DNA of 64,000 bases, from the NCBI GenBank assembly GCA_029863175.1, contig JAOTVX010000013.1, forward strand, positions 11,427-75,426, written 5' to 3'. The stretch is from Betaproteobacteria bacterium (GTDB lineage Bacteria > Pseudomonadota > Gammaproteobacteria > Burkholderiales > SG8-41). Both the position numbers and the translations under genes were made by a program. Numbering within the stretch: the first letter of the stretch is position 1; each line of letters begins with the position of its first letter. Below are positions 8,106 through 16,903 of this stretch, piece by piece. Under the pieces are notes generated by a model, which did no database searches, was not told where the DNA came from, and worked only from the letters and a program-made list of their open reading frames with translations.

Positions 8106-9857
8106 CTATTTCGAAGGTACTACCGGCAGGAGCAGGTGGGCGAGGCGATCCGGGCCCATGTGCAGCGCGACGTCGCCCCCGAACACCGCGGCCGGCCGGT
8201 CGCGCGGGTCATCGTGGCGGAAGGGCCCGACGCCAGTGAATACTGCGTTCAGGTTGCCGAGGCCTTGCGCTGCGCCGCCGGGCCACTCGTAGTCGCGCCC
8301 GCGCACGGTCAGGCCAACGCGATAACCCCTGGGCACCACGATGGACGTCGGCCACACCTCGACGTCGAGCTCGTAGACCTCGCCGGGCCTGAGCTTCTGG
8401 ATTTCGTCGTGGGTGTGATAAGGCCGATAAGGCAGCGACAATTTCTTGTCGAGCTTGCGGTGGGACGCGCGCAGCCAGCCTTGCGCAATCGGTGTGTGCG
8501 GATCGAGCGCGCCCATGAACGTGATCTCTTTCAGATCGGGCGCGAAGACGCGCACCACCAGGAAGAGATCGGCGTCCTCCGTAGCCGAGGACATCCACAG
8601 CTTGGCCGCAATCGGTCCCGTGATCTCGGTGTCGCGCTCGAGCGGCGCCGTAAGAAACGAGACACCATCCGAGAAGCCGCCATAGCTGACGCTTCCCGTC
8701 GTCTTTTGCGCTTCGGCCGTGAGTGCATGCCCTTCCGGGTGCAGGTAATACTTCATCCACTGCGTGCGCGCGAGCGGCCACTCGTTTTCGTGGCGCTCGA
8801 CAAATTTCTCGCCGGGATGGCGCACCAGCAGGGTCACCTTCGGCTGCTTCGACCATCCGCTGTCCTCGCCTTTCAGGAAGTGGCCGAAGAAGCGCTTCTG
8901 GATCCTGAGGCCATAGTCCGTATAGAACTCGGTCCAGTGCTCGATGCCGTGCACCTCAAGCCACTTGTCTTTCGACGCCGCGCGCACGAAGCCCTCGAAA
9001 TTGCCGCGCGGGTGCAGGCCCTGGCCACCCCAGTTGGCCGACGAGAGGAGCGGCACATTCACCTTCGACCAGTCCGGCATGCGCGAGCGCCAGTAATCGT
9101 CGCTCGCCAGCCGGTTGGCGTAGCAGTCGTCGGCGAAGTCGCGCCGGGCGGCGCCGAGCTCTTCCGCCCGCAGCGTATCGGGCCCGGACACCCAGTCGCC
9201 GTTCATGCGGCTGCGATAGCCCTTCGTGCCCTGGCCGTACTGCACGGGGATGACCTGCCTGGGAAACCAGGTGTCGGCGAAGGTGCAGTAGATGCCTCCG
9301 TGATGGCTCAGATCCCGGTAGTAGTCGGCCGCGCCCTCCCAGACGCAGATCGCCGCCAGGTGCGGCGGCTGCAGCGCGGCCGCCTGCCACTGGTTCATCG
9401 CGTAATAAGAGATGCCGTTCAGTCCGATCTTGCCGTTCGACCAGTGCTGCTTCGCCGCCCACTCGATGCAGTCGTAGAAATCCTGCGCCTCGCGCGGCGA
9501 CCACAGATCGAGCAGCCCCGGCGAGCGGCCGGCGCCGCGCGAGTCCACGCGCACGACGGCGTAGCCATCCGGCACCCACTTCTCCGGATCCACGACTTCC
9601 CAGTTCTGGTACTTGTTGGTGGAGCTTGTGGGCACGTCGGGGTGCTCCTCGCACATGCGGCGCCACTGGGTAACGTAGAGGTCTTCGAAATGCAGCCATT
9701 TGCCGTAGGGGCCGTAGGTCAGGATGACCGGATACCTTCCGTCCTGGACCGGCCGGTAGACGTCGGCCCGCAGGACCAGGCCGTCGTCCATTGCAACTGG
9801 CGCATCCCAATCGATCCGCATGCCGTCGCGGATCTCGCTCACCTCCCGATATCCCAT
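8106..9857 (-). CDS. CocE/NonD family serine hydrolase (peptidase S15 type)
   Basis: A 583-residue alpha/beta hydrolase of the CocE/X-prolyl-dipeptidyl-peptidase family, at the usual length. The order is an N-terminal catalytic domain with RVDSRGAGRSPG (oxyanion/HGG-like region) and the nucleophile elbow GLNGISYYAMNQ, then HGIEHW (candidate His region), then a C-terminal jelly-roll (VFAPDLKEITFMGALD ... GYRVGLTV). Family members hydrolyse esters or amides, such as acyl esters or dipeptides. No signal peptide is seen, so it is probably cytoplasmic. The start ATG at 9857 has a strong AGGAGGAGCAGC site. It appears as a single unit flanked by repeats. Confidence 0.9.
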   Translation of the reverse strand: MGYREVSEIRDGMRIDWDAPVAMDDGLVLRADVYRPVQDGRYPVILTYGPYGKWLHFEDLYVTQWRRMCEEHPDVPTSSTNKYQNWEVVDPEKWVPDGYAVVRVDSRGAGRSPGLLDLWSPREAQDFYDCIEWAAKQHWSNGKIGLNGISYYAMNQWQAAALQPPHLAAICVWEGAADYYRDLSHHGGIYCTFADTWFPRQVIPVQYGQGTKGYRSRMNGDWVSGPDTLRAEELGAARRDFADDCYANRLASDDYWRSRMPDWSKVNVPLLSSANWGGQGLHPRGNFEGFVRAASKDKWLEVHGIEHWTEFYTDYGLRIQKRFFGHFLKGEDSGWSKQPKVTLLVRHPGEKFVERHENEWPLARTQWMKYYLHPEGHALTAEAQKTTGSVSYGGFSDGVSFLTAPLERDTEITGPIAAKLWMSSATEDADLFLVVRVFAPDLKEITFMGALDPHTPIAQGWLRASHRKLDKKLSLPYRPYHTHDEIQKLRPGEVYELDVEVWPTSIVVPRGYRVGLTVRGRDYEWPGGAAQGLGNLNAVFTGVGPFRHDDPRDRPAAVFGGDVALHMGPDRLAHLLLPVVPSK

Positions 9858-9875
9858 GCTGCTCCTCCTAAAACT

Positions 9876-9897
9876 CGTGACGGGTGACCAGTGACTA
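9876..9897 (+). repeat. 7-bp-period repeat arm (GTGACC type)
   Basis: Reads CGTGACG GGTGACC AGTGACT, three 7-bp units. It directly precedes the 10-bp CACGGAA element in the gap between the CocE-type and Gfo/Idh/MocA genes. Confidence 0.6.
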
Positions 9898-9938
9898 GAA
9901 CCCCTCGCGACAGGCCGCTAAGACCCCAAAATCATCAA

Positions 9939-10013
9939 CCACGGAATCACACGGAAAACGATCCGATCCGGGCACTGCGCCCCAATTGATAACATTTCCG
10001 TGTGTTTCCGTGG
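9939..10013. repeat. inverted-arm repeat, ACACGGAAA type
   Basis: Left arm 9939-9960 (CCACGGAATCACACGGAAAA) and right arm 9994-10013 (ATTTCCGTGTGTTTCCGTGG) are inverse copies around a 33-bp centre. The same arms occur at 23531-23621 and 57585-57682. The centre here differs from those of the other two. Confidence 0.85.
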
Positions 10014-10087
10014 CTGCAGTGAATTCTTGAGATAGCTTCTAGTGACTGCGATGGACGGCCGCTCTGCGCGCTCACCGTTCACCCGAA

Positions 10088-11086
10088 TCAGGCGACCTTG
10101 ACCGGTTGGCCCGTCGCCGCCGATTTCACGATCGCCTCGAAGACGGCCACACCGTGAATAATCTGGTCGGCGGAAATCGGAAACGCCGCGTCGCCGCGAA
10201 CGGCCGCCGCGAACGCCTCCATTATCACCTTGACCGGATTGATTCCCTTGTGGTCAACCGCCTCCGGCTGGCTTGAGGGCGGCTGCCCTGGTTTCTCGGG
10301 CGCCGGAGTGAAGCGAAACCCGTCCAGATTCCTCTCGGTCTCCGCGAGACCCCGTGTCCCATAGACCGCGACGCGATAATTGGCGGCAGCCGCAATCGAG
10401 CAGTTAAAGCTCGACGTCACGCCGTTCTTGTGCCTCAATGTAACGGTGGTCGTGTCGTCGACGAGCGGGGCTGCCCGCCGCGTGTTGATGCAATAGACCT
10501 CCGTGATCTCGCCGAAAAGATCGATGAATCCGTCGACGAGATGGACGCCTATCCCCGTCATCGCGCCGACTGGGGTTTCAGCCGGATTGACGCGCCACGA
10601 CTCCTTCGGCACGAAGAGACCGGCGGGGGCCGTCGCCTCGGCCGCGCCGAAACAAACGGTCCCCACGCGTCCGTCCCGGACGCGGGCGCGGATCTCGCCG
10701 ATGGAGGGATGGAACCGGCGCTGATAGTCGATGCCGAGCACGACGCCCGCCTTCTTCACCACATCGAGCGCGGATCTCGCGCTCGCGACATTCAGCGTAA
10801 AAGGCTTTTCCACGCACATGTGCTTTCCCGCCTGCGCCGCACGCTTGATGTGCTCCTCGTGCTGGCTGTGCGGCGTGGTGTAGACGACCGCGTCGATTTT
10901 CGGATCCCCAAGAATCGCGTCGAGATCGTCGCGCAGCTCGATCTTGCGCTCCTTGCAGAAATCTTCGGCCTTCGCGCGGGTGCGCGTGTTGCCGGCAACG
11001 AACGTGATCTGCTCGCTTTTACCCTGCACAGCATCGACGATCGTCCTTCCCCACCAGCCAAGCCCAACGATTGCGGCTCTTACCAT
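10088..11086 (-). CDS. Gfo/Idh/MocA family oxidoreductase
   Basis: A 332-residue NAD(P)-dependent oxidoreductase. The N-terminal Rossmann motif is VGLGWWG (residues 8-14), followed by the family signature CVEKPF with Lys94, and GIGVHLVDGF, which holds the conserved Asp/His region of the C-terminal domain. These enzymes oxidise or reduce sugars, inositols or related hydroxy compounds. The start follows GAGGAGGAAAC. It stands alone on the minus strand, with 188 bp of unannotated sequence upstream (11087-11274) before the stop of the next minus-strand gene. The substrate is unknown. Confidence 0.9.
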   Translation of the reverse strand: MVRAAIVGLGWWGRTIVDAVQGKSEQITFVAGNTRTRAKAEDFCKERKIELRDDLDAILGDPKIDAVVYTTPHSQHEEHIKRAAQAGKHMCVEKPFTLNVASARSALDVVKKAGVVLGIDYQRRFHPSIGEIRARVRDGRVGTVCFGAAEATAPAGLFVPKESWRVNPAETPVGAMTGIGVHLVDGFIDLFGEITEVYCINTRRAAPLVDDTTTVTLRHKNGVTSSFNCSIAAAANYRVAVYGTRGLAETERNLDGFRFTPAPEKPGQPPSSQPEAVDHKGINPVKVIMEAFAAAVRGDAAFPISADQIIHGVAVFEAIVKSAATGQPVKVA

Positions 11087-11274
11087 GTTTCCTCCTCACG
11101 GTCGGTTCAGCGTTATCGCAGGCGCCAAACGCATCGCAGCAGCGGCGCCATCGTTCGATTGTTTACCTCATTAGCAATTCACTTCGTACGTCGGACTCTG
11201 GAGCGGCATTTGACGTACGGAAGGCGCCAGTATAGGGGTGTGCGCGATCGCGGCAAGACGCGGTCGCGGTCGTG

Positions 11275-12000
11275 CTAGCTGATCCCCGTCGCGGCGAAGA
11301 CCGGCTTAGCAGCGTCCGACGCAAAGCGCATTGCGAGCGCGCCGGCCGCGTCCGGCGCCCCGGCCGCGGCAGCAGCATCGTAGGCCGTGATATTCTGGAT
11401 CGCGTCGGGCAAAGGCGCCGCAAGCTTGACAGCGCAGCCCTGGTCAATCATGACCATGACCTCCGAGATCTGCGCGAGCCCCACCGCCGCCGTGGGATGG
11501 CCCGCAACGTATTCCATGATCGCCGCGCCAGTGTCCACCACCACGACCCTGCGGCCCAGCGGCTTGACGAGGCCCAGCTTCTCGAGAAGTTTTGCCGCAT
11601 AGAGACCACTCGAAGCCCGGTTGTAGACCACCGCCGACGCCCCCAGCATCACCTTCTTAAACGCGTCGGTGTTGGACAAGTCGGGTTTGGTCGCGCTTGT
11701 GTGCACCACGACTCCCATCCGGGAGCGCCCGACAAAGCCGCGGCTGTCCGGCGCGATCTTGCCGTGCGCGGCGAACTCGTCCATCGCCGCCGGCGTCGCG
11801 ACCAGCACATCCGCGCTCTCGCCTGCCGCGACGCGTTTGCGGACCTCGGGCACCGGAGCGAACTCGACCGTGACGCGCGTTCCCGTCTCGCGCTCGAACT
11901 CCTGCGCGATCTTTGCCACGCCGCGCTTGACGGCACCGGCGCTCAGCACCTTCAACGTGCCATCAGAGGATTTGTCGTTTGAAGCCATCTCCGTTTTCAA
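11275..12000 (-). CDS. ModA-like substrate-binding-domain protein without signal peptide
   Basis: A 241-residue protein with the type-2 periplasmic-binding fold of the molybdate/tungstate-binding ModA group. Recognisable segments are LKVLSAGAVKRGVAKIA at the N terminus, ADVLVATPAAMDE and GRSRMGVVVH. ModA proteins are normally exported, but here the mature-like sequence begins within 17 residues of the start and has no hydrophobic signal. The start is uncertain: TTG at 12000 (AGGGAT just upstream) or ATG at 11988 (GGAG abuts it). No ABC permease or ATPase lies nearby. It may be a cytoplasmic sensor or enzyme-like relative. The family call is good, the function unknown. Confidence 0.75.
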   Translation of the reverse strand: MKTEMASNDKSSDGTLKVLSAGAVKRGVAKIAQEFERETGTRVTVEFAPVPEVRKRVAAGESADVLVATPAAMDEFAAHGKIAPDSRGFVGRSRMGVVVHTSATKPDLSNTDAFKKVMLGASAVVYNRASSGLYAAKLLEKLGLVKPLGRRVVVVDTGAAIMEYVAGHPTAAVGLAQISEVMVMIDQGCAVKLAAPLPDAIQNITAYDAAAAAGAPDAAGALAMRFASDAAKPVFAATGIS

Positions 12001-12432
12001 TATCCCTAAGATGTGAATGGTGAATCGATCATGGCGCTGTCGAAAGGTGGTTCAGGGCGAAGTGTCCACTCGCCAAAAGGAGAATAGAAAAACAACATTA
12101 GCCGCAGATGAACGCAGATAATAAAACTCAAGAAATCATCATCGTCCGGTTTCGTCGGCATCCATCGGCGGCCACAGTTTTGCTTTTGAGGCCGCCCCTA
12201 CTTATCACTTACTATTCACCCTTCACGAGTTTTCGCAGTTGCTGGACGCAGAGTGCGCGCGACCGGCTGGTGGGAAATGGAGGGAGCGTCGCAAGGGTAG
12301 CAGACGCTCCCGGCCCGCACAATCGAGCGGCTTGGGCGAGACTGGTCGATATGCTATTCTGCACGCGCAAGCCATTGCCGCGCGAAGGGCTCCCGCCCCG
12401 CGCGCCATTCCAGGATTTCAAGGAGGAGTCAC
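12001..12432. other. 432-bp intergenic region with repeat remnants
   Basis: This divergent gap holds a 10-bp-family repeat (12097-12121, ATTAGCCGCAGATGAACG plus one unit) and 7-bp words such as ATTCACC and TTCACGAG around 12205-12235. The last 120 bases before 12433 probably contain the promoter of the plus-strand aldolase gene, but no convincing -35/-10 pair was found. Confidence 0.6.
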
Positions 12433-13377
12433 ATGACCCAGGCGCAACGCATTCGCGGCGTGCTCGCTCCGGTCGTCACCCCGTTCAACAAGGACCTGAG
12501 CCCGGATCCCCAGCGCTTCATCGCGCAGTGCAAATGGATGCTTACGCAAAACTGTGGCCTCGCCGTCTTCGGCACCAACAGCGAGGCGAACTCGCTATCC
12601 GTTAACGAGCGCATCGCGCTGCTCGATGCCCTGCTTGCGGCCGATGTCGATCCCGCGCGCATGATGCCTGGAACCGGCTGTTGCGCACTCACGGACACCG
12701 TTCGGCTGACCGAGCATGCGGTAAAAGCGGGCTGCGCGGGCGTGCTGATGCTGCCGCCCTTTTACTACAAGGACGTTTCCGAGGATGGCCTCTACCGCAG
12801 TTTCTCGGAAGTGATCGAGCGGGTCGGAGATTCGCGCCTGAGGATCTATCTGTATCACATCCCCCCCGTCGCGGTCGTGGGCATCAAGCCGGGCCTGGTC
12901 GAGCGGCTCATGAAGCAGTATCCGACCGCAATCTCCGGCATGAAGGACAGCTCGGGCGACTGGAACAACACCAAGATGATGCTCGACGCCTTTGCCGAGT
13001 CCGGCTTCGACGTCTTCGCGGGCAGCGAGTCGTTTCTGCTCGCGAACATGAAGAACGGCGGCGCGGGCTGCATCTCGGCCACTGCCAACGTGAATCCTGC
13101 GGCAATCGACCAGCTCTACCGTGAGTGGCGCGGCGCGGATGCCGAAGCGCAGCAGCAGGCGCTCGACGTCGTGCGCAAGACCGTCGGGCAGTATGTGATG
13201 ATCCCTTCACTCAAGGCGGTCGTCGCGCATTTCACCAATGATCCCGACTGGGCGAGCGTGCGCCCGCCGCTCACCGGACTCACCGCCGCGGAGGCGAAGA
13301 ACGTGATCGACGGACTGAAGAAGCTCGATTTCGACATGCCAGGTATCGGCTCGCCATCCGCGCAAGCCGCTGCCTGA
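12433..13377 (+). CDS. DapA/NanA-type (dihydrodipicolinate synthase family) lyase or aldolase
   Basis: A 314-residue class I pyruvate-type aldolase of the DHDPS/N-acetylneuraminate lyase family. GTNSEANSLS (from residue 47) is the substrate carboxylate-binding loop, Tyr141 in YLYHIPP the proton relay, and Lys171 in SGMKDSSGD the Schiff-base lysine. The loop reads GTNSEA, not the GTTGE of true DapA, so catabolic aldol cleavage or dehydration (4-hydroxy-2-oxo acid or sugar-acid type) is more likely than lysine synthesis. The start ATG has CAAGGAGGAGTCAC in front. It is followed by a PDC-hydrolase-type gene on the same strand with a 132-bp gap. Confidence 0.88.
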   Translation: MTQAQRIRGVLAPVVTPFNKDLSPDPQRFIAQCKWMLTQNCGLAVFGTNSEANSLSVNERIALLDALLAADVDPARMMPGTGCCALTDTVRLTEHAVKAGCAGVLMLPPFYYKDVSEDGLYRSFSEVIERVGDSRLRIYLYHIPPVAVVGIKPGLVERLMKQYPTAISGMKDSSGDWNNTKMMLDAFAESGFDVFAGSESFLLANMKNGGAGCISATANVNPAAIDQLYREWRGADAEAQQQALDVVRKTVGQYVMIPSLKAVVAHFTNDPDWASVRPPLTGLTAAEAKNVIDGLKKLDFDMPGIGSPSAQAAA

Positions 13378-13455
13378 CGCCCGGAGCGGAGGCGCAACTC
13401 GTGATTGGTGATCGATGGCCGGTAATTCAACAAGATTTGGGCTTTTAATGTTTTC

Positions 13456-13486
13456 GGGTCACAGGTCACGGCTCACGAATCACGGC
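13456..13486 (+). repeat. 7-bp-period repeat arm (GGTCACR type)
   Basis: Reads GGTCACA GGTCACG GCTCACG AATCACG, four exact 7-bp steps, in the gap between the aldolase and amidohydrolase genes. Confidence 0.7.
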
Positions 13487-13509
13487 CTCGCCGAAAGCGG
13501 AGACACGCG

Positions 13510-14412
13510 ATGAGCAAACAACCGGCAAAAGCCACCGAGGCGCCGACATGCGCCCCGCCCGATTTCAACCCGCGCATGCCGCTGCTGCGGCTGCCGGTGC
13601 ATGCGTGCGATACCCACGCGCACATCCTCGGGCCCAAGGACAAATACGGCTACGCGCCCGAGCGCGTCTACACGCCGCCCGACTGCCTGCTGCCGGACTA
13701 CCTGCACATGCTCGACCGCCTCGGGGTCGAGCGCGCCGTGCTGGTTCAGCCCAGCGTCTACGGCACCGATAATACAGTCATGCTCGATGCGATGAGGACC
13801 GCAGGCAATCGTTTCCGCGGCGTCGCGGTGGTCGAGGAGGACATCCCGGACGACGAGCTAAAGAAGCTCGACGACGCCGGCGTGCGCGGCGTGCGCGTGA
13901 ATATCGTCGACGTGAAAGACCGCAAGGCTGGCACGCTACCGATCGACGCGCTGCGCGAGCAGGCGCAACGCATAAAGCCGCTCGGCTGGCATATGGAGTT
14001 TCTGATGCACGTTGACGAGTTCCCGAACCTCGACGGCTCGTTCGCGGATTTTCCGGTCGACATCGTGCTCGGTCACCTGGGTTATATGAAGACCGAAAAG
14101 GGGCTCGAGGATCCCGGCTTCCAGGCGCTGCTCCGGCTCGCCAAATCGGGGCATTGCTGGGTGAAGCTGACCGGCCCGTACCGCATCTCGACCGAGCCGC
14201 TGCCGTATCCCGACGTGACGCCGTTTGCACATGCGCTACTTCAAGCCGCGCCGGACCAGATCCTGTGGGGCACCGACTGGCCGCACGTCATGTTGAAGGG
14301 CACGATGCCCAACGACGCTTCGCTCTGCGACCGGCTATCGGAGTGGATCCCGGACGCTAGCATGCGTTCGCGGGTGCTCGTGCGCAATCCGGCGCGGCTT
14401 TACCTGTTCTGA
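13510..14412 (+). CDS. amidohydrolase resembling 2-pyrone-4,6-dicarboxylate lactonase (LigI type)
   Basis: A 300-residue TIM-barrel hydrolase of the Amidohydro_2 superfamily. The N-terminal metal or catalytic motif is CDTHAHILGP, followed by YTPPDCLLPDYLHML; the C-terminal catalytic Asp is in ILWGTDWPH. This pattern matches the PDC-hydrolase/LigI group, which opens the lactone of 2-pyrone-4,6-dicarboxylate in lignin-derived aromatic catabolism. An aldolase upstream would suit the next steps of such a route (oxalomesaconate to 4-carboxy-4-hydroxy-2-oxoadipate to pyruvate), though no hydratase is adjacent. GGAGACACGCG precedes the ATG. The subfamily call is likely; the substrate is inferred. 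Confidence 0.82.
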   Translation: MSKQPAKATEAPTCAPPDFNPRMPLLRLPVHACDTHAHILGPKDKYGYAPERVYTPPDCLLPDYLHMLDRLGVERAVLVQPSVYGTDNTVMLDAMRTAGNRFRGVAVVEEDIPDDELKKLDDAGVRGVRVNIVDVKDRKAGTLPIDALREQAQRIKPLGWHMEFLMHVDEFPNLDGSFADFPVDIVLGHLGYMKTEKGLEDPGFQALLRLAKSGHCWVKLTGPYRISTEPLPYPDVTPFAHALLQAAPDQILWGTDWPHVMLKGTMPNDASLCDRLSEWIPDASMRSRVLVRNPARLYLF

Positions 14413-14591
14413 GAAAGCGAACCCCTAACCGCCGAGGATGCAGTGATAATGAATTGAACCGTGGAGATGGGGAGAGAGGCCAAGACAATATTGAACCGCC
14501 AAGGCGCCAAGAGAATCACGAGAGCACATTGACCGCCGATGAACGCGGATGACACCGGCAATGGGTAAGGAATGATTGGCGGAGCGCTGGG

Positions 14592-16646
14592 TTAGGTGAG
14601 CAACAGTCGCATCGTTTCCAACACGAAGCGCACCGCCCCGCTTACGGCGAGCGCGACACCCACGGACAGCGCGACGGAAAAGAACGCTTCCCGCCCGCCG
14701 ATGGTCTTCAGCATCACAGCGAAGGTCGAGACGCACGGCACGTAAAAGGTGATGAACAGCAGGAACGTGAGGAGCTGGACCGGGTCGAGATAGCGATCGA
14801 CGTCGAAGGTGCCGAGCGCCTGATAGACCATCAGGAGGGAGAGCTCCTTGCGCAAGACTCCGAACAGCACTGGCACCCCAAGCACCATCGGCAGCCCCAG
14901 CCACCAAGCGGTCACCGGCGTGAGCAGCGCGTTGATCGCGCGGTCCGCGCCGAAGTGATTGAGCAGCGCCAGCACGACGCTGCCTCCCACCAGGAGCGGC
15001 GTGACGATGGTGAGGATGTCCTGGGTGCGCAACCAGGTTTCTTTCAGCAGTGGGCGCCAGCGCGGGAACGCGTACGGCGGGATTTCCTGCACCTGCCCGG
15101 GCCCGCTTTCGGGATAGCGGCGCCGAAGGACCTGCCCCAAGATCGCGATCACGACCATCGCCAGCAGGAAAATTGCGAGCACGCCCGCAACACCGAGGTA
15201 TTTCGCGCCCAGCGCGAGGATGATCGCAGAGCGTGCCGAACACGGCACGAATATCACGAGGAGCGATCCCAGCACGCGCTCGCGCCCGCGCGTGCTCGAG
15301 GCGATCGCCGACAGCGCCGGCACGTTGCACCCCAGCCCAAGCAGAAAAGGAAATGCGACGCCGCCGTGAAGGCCCAAGCGGTGGAAACCCCGGTCGACCG
15401 CGAAAGCGATGCGCGCCATGATGCCAACCTGCTCGAGCCCGATCAGCAGCAGCACGAGCGGAATCATGTACGGCACGACGATGCCCACCAGCCCTATCAT
15501 GCCATCGGCAACCGCCCGCCCGATCACGCCCGCCATCGTTTGCGGCTGCCACGCGGAGATGAGTTCCACGAGCCGCGCCGAGGTCTGGGCATCGAGCCAA
15601 GCGCTCACGTCGAAAACGACGAACAGCACCGCGGCGAAAACGGCCACGCTCCCTGCAAGGCCCCACCGCGGGCTGAGGAAAAGCTCGTCGAGCCAGTAGC
15701 GCCAGTTGCGGCGCTCGCGCACTCCGCCCGGCCGCATGGCGGCCTCCGCGAGGATCGCCGCACGGTGGTGGCGGTCGGCGTGAAACTCCTCGCGCAGCGG
15801 GCGCCGCAGCGTGCGGTCCGCTGCGGCCCGCAAACGCAGGACCTCGGCGCACTGCTGCGGAAAATGCTGTCGCATTTCATCGAGGAAGTAGCGATCGCCC
15901 TCCGCGACCCGCGCGACCAGAAAGTGCATCGGCACACGGAAGGCGCCCCGGATCTCAGGGGCGCGCAACGCCACCGCGAACGGGCGCAGGCCCTCGCCGA
16001 TGTGCGGACTTGGCGACGCGGGCAGTGGACACACCCCGCGCCGCACTGCCTCTACGGCCGCAGCAAACAGCTCCGCGATGCCATGCCCCATTACCGCGAC
16101 CGTGGGCACGACCGGCACACCGAGGCGACGGCCAAGCACCTTGCTGCCGATATGCAGTCCTTTGTCACGCGCCTCGTCTATCTTGTTGAGCGCGACGACG
16201 AGGGGGCGACCGAGCTGCAGCAGCTCGAGGGTTAGTTCAAGGTGGCGCTCAAGCGCCGTGGCGTCAACCACCTGCACGATGACGTCCGGCGGCGGGAATG
16301 GGGCCGGTGGGCCCTGCGGTTCGTGCGCGGACACCGGAGGCTGTTCATCACCCCAGAGGAGGTACTTGAGCGCGGCCTGGTCCCCGGGTTCCGGATCGCG
16401 CAACGATCGCAGACTCGGCAGGTCGATCACCCGTGCCTCGTCGAGCCCGATCTCCACCGCACATTCGTCGTAGGCCTGCCGCGTGCCCGTCAACGCGCCG
16501 GTGCGTACCGAGGTGCTCGCCACCGCGCGGAAGAACGTGCTCTTGCCACAACCGGGCAGCCCCACGAGCGCAATCCGCAGCCGGCGCTCACCGCGAAAAA
16601 GCGGATGGCGCAGCGGGACCGCCGTGGTCGTAACAGGTCGCCTCAT
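14592..16646 (-). CDS. feoB: FeoB-like ferrous iron transporter with altered G domain
   Basis: A 684-residue protein with an N-terminal GTPase domain and a polytopic C-terminal transport domain. G1 reads GLPGCGKST (29-37) and G4 NKID (154-157). The G3 motif, normally DLPG in FeoB, is DLPS (75-78). The membrane part keeps the FeoB core: LGCNVPALSAI, the gate segment with SARSAIIL after VPCS, and a second Cys-containing motif FYVPCVSTF. It would import Fe2+ (or another divalent metal) across the inner membrane. No feoA or feoC is adjacent. The start ATG at 16646 has no strong ribosome-binding site. The transporter family is certain, GTPase competence is doubtful. Confidence 0.88.
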   Translation of the reverse strand: MRRPVTTTAVPLRHPLFRGERRLRIALVGLPGCGKSTFFRAVASTSVRTGALTGTRQAYDECAVEIGLDEARVIDLPSLRSLRDPEPGDQAALKYLLWGDEQPPVSAHEPQGPPAPFPPPDVIVQVVDATALERHLELTLELLQLGRPLVVALNKIDEARDKGLHIGSKVLGRRLGVPVVPTVAVMGHGIAELFAAAVEAVRRGVCPLPASPSPHIGEGLRPFAVALRAPEIRGAFRVPMHFLVARVAEGDRYFLDEMRQHFPQQCAEVLRLRAAADRTLRRPLREEFHADRHHRAAILAEAAMRPGGVRERRNWRYWLDELFLSPRWGLAGSVAVFAAVLFVVFDVSAWLDAQTSARLVELISAWQPQTMAGVIGRAVADGMIGLVGIVVPYMIPLVLLLIGLEQVGIMARIAFAVDRGFHRLGLHGGVAFPFLLGLGCNVPALSAIASSTRGRERVLGSLLVIFVPCSARSAIILALGAKYLGVAGVLAIFLLAMVVIAILGQVLRRRYPESGPGQVQEIPPYAFPRWRPLLKETWLRTQDILTIVTPLLVGGSVVLALLNHFGADRAINALLTPVTAWWLGLPMVLGVPVLFGVLRKELSLLMVYQALGTFDVDRYLDPVQLLTFLLFITFYVPCVSTFAVMLKTIGGREAFFSVALSVGVALAVSGAVRFVLETMRLLLT

Positions 16647-16810
16647 CGAATCGTGCGCCCGCTAGGACGGGCTAACGCCATCCTAGCGTCTAACCCCGCG
16701 TGTCCTGGTGATCCAGATCAACTTTCGGCGGCGCGCGATGCCCCGCGCTGCCGTGAATGCGCCGTTTCGCCCGACCGGGAAGCTAGCGCTCGCGCGTGTC
16801 AGTAGCGCAG

Positions 16811-16898
16811 CGGGGCAATCGGGGTCCGGGGTAATCGGGGTCGGAGTAACTTTTCTTAGGCCGGAAGGGAAAAGTTACACTGCTCACCCCATTTACCC
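16811..16898. repeat. palindromic intergenic element (GGGGTCGGAGTAACTTTTC type)
   Basis: A 10-bp perfect stem, GTAACTTTTC (16846-16855) with GAAAAGTTAC (16869-16878), is flanked by GGGGTAATCGGGG-like and CCCCATTTACCC-like words. It fills most of the 257-bp gap upstream of feoB and downstream of the GHKL gene. The shape is that of a REP-like element. Confidence 0.65.
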
Positions 16899-16903
16899 TC
16901 GTA

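Noticed and set aside
8088..9887. 600-codon open frame on the plus strand opposite the CocE-type gene
   Set aside because: It mirrors the codon-position GC bias of the hydrolase gene; its translation is Arg/Ala-rich with no family features, whereas the minus strand gives a complete CocE protein.
12108..12605. Plus-strand frame upstream of the DapA-type gene
   Set aside because: It starts in a repeat, overlaps the aldolase in another frame, and has no ribosome-binding site or motif.
14955..16235. Long plus-strand open frame opposite feoB
   Set aside because: Low-complexity His/Arg/Asp-rich translation without motifs; feoB on the minus strand explains the sequence.
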